DNA from: Micromonospora sp. WMMD1120
GTDB taxonomy: Bacteria > Actinomycetota > Actinomycetes > Mycobacteriales > Micromonosporaceae
DNA: 64,000 nucleotides
NCBI RefSeq assembly: GCF_029626235.1
Contig: NZ_JARUBO010000005.1
Span: forward strand, 4,808,001-4,872,000
Direction: 5' to 3'
Below are positions 8,629 to 20,900 of this stretch, in pieces. The stretch's first letter is position 1, and every line of letters begins with the position of its first letter. A program made the position numbers and the translations under genes. The notes beneath the pieces were generated by a model. The model did not search any database and had not been told where the DNA came from. It saw only the letters and a list, made by a program, of their open reading frames with translations.

Positions 8629-8945
8629 TGTCCGAGATCACCTCCGCGGACGTACCCGGGGTGCGCGCGATGGCGGACCGGCTCGGGGCCAGCGGCGACC
8701 GGCTCGGTGAGGCATTCACGGCGTTGCAGCGGGACCTCGATGCCGTGTACGGCTGCTGGGGCGACGACGCGTCCGGCAAGTCCTTCGCGAACAACTACGT
8801 CGGGCCCGCCGAACAGCAGATCGCCGACATCGGCACCACCGTCGAGACCCTCGTCGGTGTCGCCGACAATCTGCGCCTCATCGCCGACGCGTTCCAGCAG
8901 CTCGACGCCCAGGGCGGCGGCACGTTGGAGCTGCAGAGCGAGTAG
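8628..8945 (+). CDS. WXG100 family type VII secretion target
   Basis: A 105-residue protein starting at ATG 8628, overlapping the YbaB-like stop. Helix 1 (VRAMADRLGASGDRLGEAFTAL) is followed by the turn YGCWGDDASGKSFANNY, a common actinobacterial variant of the WXG turn (W-G-D). Helix 2 runs from PAEQQIADI to AFQQLD. The length and turn fit the WXG100/ESAT-6 superfamily, whose members are exported as helical hairpin dimers. It is 21 bases upstream of the giant protein gene, whose own N-terminus is helical and similar in size, so it may act as its secretion partner (inference). Confidence 0.85.
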   Translation: MSEITSADVPGVRAMADRLGASGDRLGEAFTALQRDLDAVYGCWGDDASGKSFANNYVGPAEQQIADIGTTVETLVGVADNLRLIADAFQQLDAQGGGTLELQSE

Positions 8946-8966
8946 CGGAAAGTCGCGGAGGACCAG

Positions 8967-11900
8967 ATGGCGGAGGATTCCGGGCCCGGGGTCGTCGACC
9001 TGCCCCCCGACCTTCAGCGGCTGCTGAAGGTCGTGGTCGGCATGGAGTGGCCAGAGGGCAACGAGGCGATGCTGCGGAGCATGCACCGGATGTGGAGCGA
9101 CCACGGGGACGTTCTGCGGGCGCTGCGCGACGACATGCCCGGACTGGCCCGCTCCCTCGGCGACGCGATGACCGGGTCGGCCGCCACGACGTACACCGAT
9201 CTGGTCCGCTCCGACCTGCCCGCCGTCCTCGACGCCCTGGCCAGCGTGACCGACGAACTCGCCAAGACCTCGATGAACGCCGCCGCGGACATCCAGAAGA
9301 CCAAGGTGACGATCATCGTCCAGTTGGTCGTGTTGGCGGCGTCCATCGCCTGGCTGCTGGCCACTCTCTTCGGTGCCCTGTTCATCCCGATCGTGGTCGC
9401 TACGGCGCGCGGCATCCTGTATGCGATCCTCCGTACCCTGATCACGGAGCTGGCCGCCGAGGTGGTCATCGGCTTCGGCGTGGACCTCGCCACCCAGCTC
9501 GCCCAGATCGCCCGTGGTCTGCGCATCGGCGGCCTGGACACGCAGTCGTTGCTGGTGTCCGGCGTCGGGAGCGTGATCGGTGGTGTCGCCGCCGGCGCCG
9601 GTCGCCTGGTCGCCGGCGAGGCGGCCCGGCACCTGGCGAACAGGTGGACGAGCACCACCCAGAGCATCACCTCGGACGGAATGCGCCAGATCACGGACAT
9701 CCAGTTCAAGGGGGCGTACGCCGCGATCTCCGCGACCGCGCAGGGCGCGGGCGGCGCCATCGCGGACGCGGGCACCGGCGCGATCTTCGGGCAGGGGTTC
9801 AACTGGGGTTCGGTGACCGCGGCGACGATTGGCGGAGCGTCCGAGGGCGGGCCGTCCACCGGCGGTCGAAGCGGTGGCGTGGGCGAGGTGGGGGTGCCCA
9901 GTGTGGACGGGCTCCCCAGCTATGCCGAGGCGGTCGGCGACTCCGACGCGAAGCCCGGCGACCAGGTCGGTGAGAAGTCCGACGCGGACGTCACGGAGAA
10001 GCCGGGCGCGAGTGGATCGGACACGTCCGCTGACGTCGCCGCCGGGTCGGACAGCGCCGCCACCACGGACGCTGCGCGGTCCAGCTCGGACGAGGCACAA
10101 TCGGTGGCGGCCTCTGGTTCTGGACCGGTGGGTACGTCCACCACCGGGCCGGCCGTCGCCCCGGTGGCGTCCGCCCGTGCGGGCGGAGCGTCCCCGACCA
10201 CTACCGTCCCGACGGCGGCGTCCACCGGACCTTCCTCGGCGGCGTCGACCTCAACCCCGGCTTCGGCGGCTTCCTCGTCCAGCCAAGCCCCGTCGGCCGG
10301 TTCTTCGGCCCCAGGCTCGGCCTCGGCCCCGTCGGCGTCGGGCTCTGCTTCGGCCCCGTCGGCGTCGTCGGCGTCGGGCGCGGCGTCGACGGCGGCCTCC
10401 TCCGCGTCGGGGGGCTCCTCGGGGGCGAGTCCCGAGGCCGCTGCCTCGACGGGTCCCTCGACCGGCGCCGCGCAGGCAGCCGCCGCCGGCGGGGGATCGG
10501 CGACGGTTCCGACGTCCGGCACGACCACCGGCGGCTCGCCGGTCGCGACGGTGGGAGGGGCGAACGCGGGGCAGGGTGGCGGTGCCCCGTCCACCGGCGG
10601 TGCCCCGTCCACCGGCGGGGCGTCGTCGTCCGCCTCGTCGTCGGCCTCCTCGACGCCCGCTGGCACGCCCGCCGCAGCGGGTGGGTCGGCGAGCGCGGCA
10701 GGCCCGGCCACCTCGGCACCCACCCCCACCTCCGCCTCCGGCAATCCGGCGGCGGCGACCTCGACGGCATCCGGATCAGCGGCCACCTCGTCCTCGGCTA
10801 CTTCGCCTTCTGCCCCATCCGCCGCGACCTCGACGTCGGTCTCGTCGGCCACCTCGCCGTCCGCGACAGCGCCGTCGTCGACGGTCGCGCCCGGCACGCC
10901 GGTGACCGCTTCGACGGCGACGGCGAATCCCGCCTCGGCCACAGCGCAGTCATCGGGGACCGCTGTGCCGTCGTCGACGCCGGCAACCACGTCGACCCCA
11001 CCGGTCGCGCCGCCCTCGACCTCGACGGCAGCCTCCCCGTCGACCGTCAGCTCGCCATCGACTTCGGCGGTCGGTTCCTCGTCGGCAGCTTCGCCGGCAC
11101 CAGCAGCGACGTCCACCCCGGCCCCGACAGCATCCCCGCCCACGACGTCCGCTCCCGCTCCGACAGCATCCGCGACCACGACGGCGACTCCGTCCGCCGC
11201 GGCGACTCCGTCCGCCGCGGCGACTCCGTCCGCCACGGCGACTCCGTCCGCCACGGCGACTCCGTCCGCCACGGCGACGCCCTCGACCGCAGCTCCGGCA
11301 CCTACCTCGACCCCGGCCCCGACCGCTACTCCGACGCCGACGTCCACGCCGACGTCGACGCCGACCTCAACCCCGGCACCGACAACAACGCCAACCCCGG
11401 CACCGACAACAACGCCAACCCCGGCACCGACAACAACGCCAACCCCGACGACAACGCCAACCCCGACGACAACGCCAACCCCGACGACAACGCCAACCCC
11501 GACGCCGACGACAACGCCAACCCCGACCCCGGCGGCCACGCCGTCGGCTGGGGTGGGGGACGTCACGGGGAAGCCGGTGCCCGTCGTCTCGGCCGGTGAT
11601 GCGGCGACGGCTCATCGACAGCACGCTCCGACCGCCACCACCGGCCTGACCGTGACACCGCACGTCAGCGGCCCTGTACCGGCGACACCCGCACGCGACA
11701 GCGGCGGCGACGTGGGTGGGGTCGTGTTCGCGTACCCGCCGCCGCGCCCCGCCCGGCCGCGTACCGACGCGACTTCGACGCCGTCACCCGTGCCGGACGA
11801 GTCCAGCGGCACCGCACCGACCGCCGCCGACGTCGCCGGCGCCGTGCCCGTCGATCGCAGCGGCTGGGTGCCGGTCGGTGATCCGCTCACCGTGGAACAG

Positions 11901-14900
11901 ATGCGCGCACGCTTTCCGTATCTGGACCGGGCCAATCCGGAGCGGGCGCTGCTGAACTGCGTATTCGCGGCGATCGTCACCGATCTGTTGGTGCGCTTCG
12001 GTGGGCGGGACCGGTTCGAGGCGCCCGCATCCGTCGCCACCGAGGTGGGTGTGCTGAGCTTCTACGCGGGGCGGCCCGTTCAGGAAGCCGACGGATACCA
12101 GGCCGTCATCGACGCGATGCGCGCGTCTCCACCGGGCTCGCGCGGTGTCCTGGTGGTCAACGACGCCGCGGGGTCGCTGGCCCACGCCGTCAACGTGGTA
12201 CGTGACGAGCACGGCGTGTTCTTCCTGGACGGCCAGACGAACGCTCCGGCGACTGTACCGCCCGTACCGTCACGGGTTCGTTTCGTCGCCACCACCGCCG
12301 ACGTGCCGGCGCCGGCCGTTTCGACGGCGCCGACGTCGGCGGCGGATGCCGACCTCGCGGGATCGGACCACGCGGCGTTGTTCGGCCTGCAACCCCTCGG
12401 CGACCGGCCGCGTGACCTCGTTCAGGCGGTGCACGCCGCGACGGGCCGCGACCAGGAACCCGGCCCGGTGGCGCAGCGCTGGGGGACGACCGACCCCGGC
12501 CGTCTTGCCGAGGGCCTCCGGCTCCGGCTCGTCGTGGTCGGCGAGGACGGGGCGCTGCGGGCGTACGGCGATCCCGGCCGGCCCGAGGCGTTCCTCGCGC
12601 GCAGTGGTGGCGGCTACCTGGCGCTGACCCCGACCGCGGGTCGCGAGCCGGAGCTGCCGGGTGACCGGGACGTCGAGGAGATCGGACGGCCGCGGGGACT
12701 GACCGGTCGGGACGGCGGGGAACCGGTCCGCGCGGTGGCGTCGGAGCTGCTCGACGCCCACGACGGCGGTCTCGGCCGGTACCGCTGGACGCTCGACGGC
12801 CACCAGGTGAACCTGAGCGCGCTCCTGACGTTGCCGTCGGTACACCGTCACCTGCCCCGGTTGCTCGGCGGCGGGGGCCTGGTGTTGCGGTCGGACCGGG
12901 CCGGCCCGCGGGCCCACCGCTTCGAGTTGCGGCTGACCGGCCGCCGTGCGAGCGGCTACGACCTTGTCGTCGACCATCTCGCCAGCCGGGTCGATGTCAC
13001 AGTGACCCTGCACCGCGTCGGCAGCACCACGCGCGAGTGGCAGCGAATCGTGACGCTCACCGAGCAGTTCCAGCGGACCGTCCCGTTGCTGCCGCTGCCG
13101 CCGTCCGGGATGCCGGAGCCGACCGGCGTCCCGTTCCCGGTCACGCCCGACCAGCTGCGCACCGGCGCGGTGACGGTCGGCGCGACGCGTACCCCGTCCG
13201 GGGAGCCCCGGGCCAGGGCGTTCACCGACGCCGTACCCCTCGGGTTCGTGCAGATCGGTGACCACTACCGCCTGGTGGTCCGGGCCGTGCGGGTTGATGC
13301 TCCGGTGGAGCTGCTGCTCGACGTCACCGCCGTCGCCGACCTGCGTGGCCATTTCGTCGGGCCGGGTCTGGACGGCCTGGTGCCGTACGAGGGCCCACCG
13401 GGGTACGCGGGGCCGTCGCGCACCCTCGGCCCGACACCGGAGGGGGTCGGCGACGCGAACTGGGCCGCGCTGCGCGACGACCCGGCCGTCGACGTCGACC
13501 GGCCCCGGTGGGACGCGCTCACCACGCTCGCCCCGGACGTGCCCACCGCGCGGCTACTCAGCTGGGTCCGGGCGATCGGCCACGCGCCCGACGACGTCGC
13601 CGCCCTGGCCGACCGGATCGGCGTCGCCCCACGATCGTTGCTGACCCTCGCCGTCGACATCGGCGTCGACCCGCAGGCGCTCACCGTGTTCGCCAGCCGT
13701 CTCGGACGGCTCGACGAGGTCACCGTGCCGGAGCTGCGCGGCAGTCTCGACCCGTACGGTCGGATCACCGACGACGACGTGGTGGCGATCGCGGACATCG
13801 CCGGTCGGTTGGGCCTCGCCGCCGACGCCCTACCGCCGCTCCTCGACTTCGTCGCCTACGGCGTGCCGTTCGACCTGCTTACCGCGCTACCGGACACCCT
13901 GCTCGCCGCGGCGGTGGCGGTGGCCTGGCTGCGGCACGACATCGACACCCTGCCCGACCGGGCCGCCGAGGCGCTCGGCCTCGACGACCGTGACCAGGTC
14001 GAGGACCTGGCGATGGCGCTGGGCGTGCTACCCGGTCACCTGGCGGTGATCGCGCCGGAGGTCCGGGATGCCGTGCTGCCGGACCTGGACGTGCCTGGTT
14101 CGAGCAGCGCTCCGGCGGCGGGGCGGGCCGAGGCCGTCCGGGAGAATTTGCGCCGCAGTGGCTACCTGCCGCACGACAACCCCGCCGGCCTCACCCGTCA
14201 GTTGACCCTGGCCGGTCGGCTCGGCTTCCACCCCGGTCAGCTCTCCTTCCTGCTGCCGTCGCCGCACGTCGTGCTGCTGGCCCACGAGTTCCTCGTCGAC
14301 GTGCCGCTACAACGGGTCGAACTCACCCTGCGGCTGCTCGCCGAGGACCTGACCCGCCCATCCGAGGCGTTGCTGAGCGGCCTGCCGCGTACCGAGTTCA
14401 GCGACGCCGAGCTGACCGAGTGGGTGGACTCGCTGACCAGCACTGACACCGTCGCTGAGGAGTTCCGGGCAACCGCCCGCGCACTACTGAACCGGCCGTG
14501 GGGCGACCTGCGCGGGGCGACAGCCCTCGGCTACCGGGCCGGTTCGCCGGAGCTGAACCGCTTCCTCGACGTCGTCCAGGTCGCGGTGGCCTCCGGCCGG
14601 ATGCCGGTGGACCTGCTTCGCATCGCGCACCGGCTGAACCTGTCGCCGGACACGGTGCTCGTCGCGGCCCGTGTCATCGGCACCGACCCGCGCTACCTGC
14701 ACCCGTTCACCGCGCCGCTGCTGCGCAGCGAACTGCCCGCGTCCGACCCGGACCACCAGAACGTTCTGGACGTCGCCGCGACGCTCCGGACGTACGCGGC
14801 CCGCCGGTCGCCGCTGCACGACGAGGCGTTGCGCGTGCCGTGGATGTTCCGGCAGACGGCGCGGGGTGTCCTCGGCGCGTGGGGCGCGGTGGTGACCCCG

Positions 14901-17900
14901 GCGGTCCTGACCACGGCGCTGGCCCAGTTGGGGCGCGCGGAGGTGCCCGAGTCCCACACCGACGTCCTGCACAATCGGGGCAGACAGCTCAGCGAGGCGA
15001 CGCAGCGGTTCGACAACGACCTGCCCGCCGACCGGATCGGCGCTCTCGGTGACCTCGGTGGCCTGCTCGGCCGCTGGATGGCCGGGCTGCGGCAGATCAC
15101 CGGCATGCATCGGGCCGTGGAGGCGGCGGCCCCCGGCAGCCGGAATCCGCTGCGCAATGCCGTGGTTGCGCGCGACCGGCTGGAACGCGCGATCATCCAA
15201 CTCCTAAACGCCCAGGCCCGGCCGACGCCGGAGTTGCGCGCGGCGTGGGCGGACCGGGATCAGGCGGTGCGAAATCTGACCCTGGAGCCGCACGCCCGGC
15301 TGTCCCGTACCCTGCCCGGGCTGCTCCTCGCGGTCCTCACCGCCGACGCCCGGTACGCCCGGCTGCTGTCCGCGGCCGTCGCCGCCAACCTGCGGCAGCG
15401 CCCTGAGCTTCGTGAAGCGGATGGCACACCGCACCCCGCCGTCGCCGAGCTGGCCGGCGCGGTCGAGTCGGTCGGGAGGACGTTCGAGGCGATCCTGCAG
15501 GACCAGCCGTTCTTCCAGCGGCCGGACGACCTGAGCGCGCTGGAGCTGGACGAACGTCTCGCCAACGCGTTGGCGGATGCGCACGGCAGCGCCGTGCAGG
15601 GGCAGCGCTCCGGTGAGGCGTGGCTGGGGACGTACTGGGCCGGGCGGTTCGCCGATCCGCGGTTCGACGCGTCCACCTTCGCCCTGGACCACCAGGCGCG
15701 GCCGTGGCTGGACCACGGTGCGGTTCTGGCGCTCGCCCGGGCCGCCGGTCAGCCGCCATGGACCGTTCACCGCCTGGTCGCCGACGAGCTGGAGCGGACC
15801 CCTGTCGAGCTGCTGGACCCGGCCAACCGGCACGGCGTCCCGCTCGGACGCCTGCTGGAATACGCCGCACGCTGGTACCTCGACCCGGCCGTCTTCGGCT
15901 TCCTGGACCGCGCTGCCCTTGCTGACGACGACCGGCACGCGGAGTACGCCGCGCAGCTCGAGGACCACCTGAACGACCGGGACAGCGCGGTGACCGCGTT
16001 CGTGTTGGCCCGCGCGACACAGGGGCGGTTTGCCGGCCCGCCGGCGGACACCCTGCTGTTCGACAGCCCGACGGCCGTGGCGCTGAGCATGGGTCTGCCC
16101 CGGGCCTGGGGCACGGGCGACCCGGTCCCGCGCGAGGCGCTGGTGGAGTTCGACGAGCTTGAGGTGTCGCTCATCGCCCTGATGGACGTTCAGGAGCCGT
16201 CCATCGTCCTGGCAGCCGAACTCGGCGTGCCGGCGATGTGGGTGGCACTCGTCGGCACGCGGGTCGGCCGGGTGCCGCTGGACCTGGCGGCGCACGCGGC
16301 GCGACTCGGGGTGGCGGACCCGCTGCTGCTGTTCGCGCTTGTCGCCGAACTCGGCGTCGACCCCGCCGTGTTCACCTCGGCCGACGGACTGGCGGCGCTC
16401 AACGACCCCGCCCCCGCGGAGGACCGGTACGCGCCGGTACGCGCCCTGCTGACGGACCCGGCGACCGGCCCGCCACTTGCCGTCGCGTGGGCCCGACCGG
16501 GGGCCCGGGTCGATCCGGTACCGGGCGGGGACCGACCGACACGGCCGTTGCCGGAGTCGCTCTGGCAGATCTACCGGACGACCGGCCGGGTGCCCACCGA
16601 CATCATCCGGCTCGCGGCCAGCGCGTACCTGCACCCGGCGGTGCTCGCCGATGTGGCCGCCGACCTGGGAATGGACCCGCGTACGGTGTCGGTGCTGGCG
16701 CAGTCTCTGCCGGACGCCCCGCAGCCGGACGCGGCACCCACCGCGCCCCCCGCGCCGCGTGTCGACCGGGCCGCCCGGGTACGTGACGTGGCCGTCGAGT
16801 GGGCGGACCGGCTCCAACGCCGCTGGTCGATCACCGCCGACGAGATCTTCTCGCTGTTCCACTTCCTCAGAGGTGAGGGGCACACCCTCACCGTCCTCGA
16901 CAACGGGTCGACTGCCCAGGTCACGGACCTACTGACCCAGTGGCGGGCGGAGCTGGCGGCCCGGCAGGGACGCTCGGCCATGACCACACCGGCGAACTCG
17001 CTCGACCTGGACGAGGTCATCAACTCCGCGGACGCCCCCGGAATCCGGCCCACCGAGATCGAGGATCCGCCCGGTCTGCTGGAGCTGCTGCGCGCCATCC
17101 CGGGTGTCGAGGTCACCGACTTCGCGGACAGCGCGCAGGCGGACGCGGCGGCGCAGTGGGGAGCGGCCGGGGGGCGGACCGACCCGGCAGACGACTCGTC
17201 GGACAGCGACGGGGACAGCACCGTCGACGCGCTGACGCCGGCGCGGCGATCTCCCGCCGAGCCCGGAGCGATCGGCGATCCGGAGGGCACCGGACGGCCC
17301 CGACTGTCAGCCGGAGAGCTCGTCGGTCGGGCGTTGCCCGGTCTGGGCCGTGCCGGTGGCCGTGATCCCGGACGGCTGCGGCAGTGGGTGGCCGCTGTGG
17401 AGCCGGACCGGCCCGGCGCGGAGGTGACGCTGGGCGAGATCGACTGTGTGGTGCGGGCGTACGCGGCGTTCGTCGCCCTGCACGGCCGCAGCGCGAACGT
17501 GGTGGACAACCGGGTCGTCGCGGCGCCGGAGTCGATGACGGTGCGGGATCTTCAGGAGCTGTTGGACGGCTCGCTGCGGCCGTTGGAGGACTGGTCAGCT
17601 CTCGTCGACGGGCTGCGTGCCACCCCGGGGGCGATGGCGCTGATCCACCTGCCCGCGAACGACCTGGTGCTCGCGCCGGACGCCGGGCCGGACCGTGGTC
17701 ACGTCTTCTGGCTGTGGTCCGATGTCCGGGACGGGACGCCGGCGCTGCGGGTGATCGACACGCAACGCGCGGGCCTGCTCGCCGACGAGGCGTTCACCGG
17801 TCCGCCGAACACCCGCTGGGAGCAGGCGTTGACCGGGCACGGGGTTCGTGCCCTGCTGCTCGACGCGGACGGCCGCCCCCAGACACAGCCGACACCCGAC

Positions 17901-20900
17901 ACCGTCGAAATGAATGCGCTGGCCCTGGCGTCGCGATCACCCGCCGAGCCCGGCGTGCTGGGCCTGCTGGAGACGCGCCACGGGACCGGCTCGGACGCCG
18001 TGGCGGCCGCACTGACCCTGCCCGGTCGACACACCGGGCGGGATCCGGACCGATTGCGTGACTGGGTGCGTACGGTCGAGGCGCAGCGGCCCCAGATGGT
18101 GCTGCAACACGACGTGGCCCGTGCGTACGGGGCGTTTGTCGCGATGCACGGCCGCGCGGCGAACGTGGTGGACAGCCGCCGATCGCCGGACGTCGCGCGG
18201 CTCACCCTGCCGGAACTCCAGCAGTTGCTCGGAGGCACGGTGCGCCCGTTGACCAACGTACCGGGCATGCTCACCGCGCTGCGGAACGCGCCCGGCGCGA
18301 TGGCCCTGGTGCACGTGCCCGACCGCGACCGCGTCTTCTGGCTGTGGTCCGACGACACCGGCGACGCCCCGGTCCTGCGGGTCGTCGATCCCACCCACGC
18401 CGGGCTGCTGGGACGGCCCGCGCCCAGCGTCCTCCGGGAGATGCTGCGCACGCCCGATGTCACAGTCCTGGCGCTCGACCCGGACGGGCGGTCCATCGGC
18501 GAGCGGCCAACCGAGACGCTGCCGTCGCCGGTCGCGACGCGGGGGGCGACGGTGCCGTGGTATCTCCAGGACGGGGCGCTCGGTCAGTTCACCGTCCTGG
18601 CCGCCGGGCGACCGGCCAGCGCCCGTGTCGGTTCCGCCGCGCAGATCGCGAGGAGCCTCGTCGCCAGCCTGCCCGTCCTGCCCGGCGTGCCGGCCGTCGA
18701 CGCGGGGGCGATCCGGGCCGAGGTGCGGCGGGAGATCACCCGGGCGTTGGAAGCGCCGGAACGCGGCACCGGTCCGGCCGACGCCGCCTACGAGCAGTAC
18801 CTGGAACACTGGGACGAGCGTCTCACCGGCGGTATCCACCTCAGTGCCGGCGACCATCTGGTGTGGATCCTCCCGGTGCCCCGGGCGCCCCGCCCCGCCC
18901 CGCCCGCACCCGAGCAGGACGCCAAGGTCTACAAGGTCAGTTTCGGCTCCACGTCCCGCGGCTGGACCACTGACAGCGAGCGGCCGTCCGGCGGCGTCTC
19001 CAGCTGGGACACCGCGCTCGGGGGGATCAGCCGGCACCTCACCCGGGTGATCTTTCAACTGCCGGACATCACCTTCGGCAGCCACCGCGAGCACGGCAGC
19101 TCCGAGGGTCGCAAGGTGCTCGCCGGTCGTCAGATGTTCGTCACCGACTCCACCCCGTTCCAGGCCGGTCTCGCCTTCAAGGTGTACATCGACGGCCGGC
19201 TCTGGGCCACCACGGCGACCCGGCCCGCCTCCGACGACCTGCTGCTCATCCAGTTCCCCACGCCGTACACCGATCCGGCGAACGGGCAGTACCGCCCGGC
19301 CCGCGCCGCCGCTTCCACCGACGGCTCACCACCCCGCACCTCGTACGCCGACCGGGTGTTCAACGCTCTGGCCACCGAACAGTTGATCGCCAGCTGGCAC
19401 CGGGCCCTGCGGGAGAGCCTTGGCGCGGCCGCGGCCGCCGACTTCGCCCGCCAGGGCGTGGCGCAACTGCTCAACGAGCGGACCGCGCTCAACCGCGACC
19501 GACGCCTGTTGAACGGCTCGGACCGCGCCACCGGCCTGCACCACGGCAGCACGACCATGTCGCTGCACCTGATGCTTCAGCCGATGAGTTTGCAACACCT
19601 CGGTGACACCCCGGACGTGGCGGTCCGCGACGACCTCGGCGTCATCGCGGAGGCCGGTACCAGCACCGACGGCAGCCGGCACGTCGCGCTCGCCGGCGAG
19701 GTGGCGTCGTACGGCATCAGCCACATCGCCCGTGCGCTGCCCAAGACGGGCGAGAAGCTGCCCAAGGACAACAGGTGGCAGGGCACTGTCAGCGGCGAGT
19801 TGGGCGGCAGCGTCGGTCGCGATGCCGGCGTCGAACTCGGCGAGAGCGTGCTCAACCACACGGTGTTCAAGCGCACCGACGCGCAGACGCGCTACCGCCA
19901 GCAGTTCGAGGCGGTCCTGGTGACCCAGCTCAGTTCCGGGGAGGTGCGGCCGGTGGTGCTGCTCGGGATGCCCGGGGAGGTGGGTGTCTGGCAGGAGCAG
20001 CGCGGCGCGTACGAGCAGGCCTTGCTCGGTGCCCCCATGGACGGTCCGATCGTGGCGGTGCCGCCGGCGGCTCGGCGGATCGGGCGACGTGTCGACGAGG
20101 AGGAGATTCGTAACCGTCTCGGGCCGCGGGCCGTCGAGGTCCTCACGGGTGGTCGGGTCGTCGACCCGAAGACCCGACGGCTGATGCCGACCGTCGAGAC
20201 GCCGCAGATGCGGGGTCGTTTCCCGGCGACACCCGTGCCCGGCGAGCCTCTGGCCCTGGCCACCCGGCGCGGGTTGGGCCCGAGCGCGCCCCTGTCGTTG
20301 CCCGGCGCGGAGGTGGTGCTCGACACCGCCACCGAGGGGCTGCTCGCCCTGTCGCACCGCGACGAGCTGCCGGTCGACGTCATCGAGGACCTGGAGATCC
20401 ACATCGGGCGTGACGCCATGGAGGCGGACCCGAGCCGGTTCCAGACCGGCGACCCGTTCCAGGTGATCATCGACGGTGTCCCGTACGACGTGCTCGTTCT
20501 CGCGTACGTGGAGGAGTTGCGTGACACGAGCGCCTATTCGATGGACGTCAACCTGCGCGCGTTGCAGGGCAGTTCGGTGGAGGGCTCGGTCGGCACCTCC
20601 AGCGGTGTGGGCGGCGGCTTCGGTGGTGGTCTGCTGGTCCCACTGCCGCTGCAGGAGTGGAAACTCCAACTGGGGCGGGCCGAGCTGCAGGGCGAGTGGG
20701 AGTGGTCCCAGTCCGACGCGTACGACGGGGCGGTCAAGCACTACCGGCGTACCGAGACGACGGGGGACGTGACCGAATATCGGTACCGGACGATCTACGA
20801 GGTCGTGCTGCGCCGTGCGGTGACCTGGGACCATGCGGCGGGACCGCGGGTGACGTACCTGATCGGCGACGAGCCGACCGAGCCGGATGAGCCGGACGTG

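Noticed and set aside
11184..11530. Possible CRISPR-like repeat array
   Set aside because: Units are directly adjacent, vary only slightly and encode in-frame Ala/Thr/Pro repeats; there are no spacers.
9920..11566. Long minus-strand Val/Ala/Asp-rich frame opposite the low-complexity part of the giant gene
   Set aside because: Its composition is the mirror of the Ser/Thr/Pro/Ala codons of the plus-strand gene; it has no start signal or recognisable domain.
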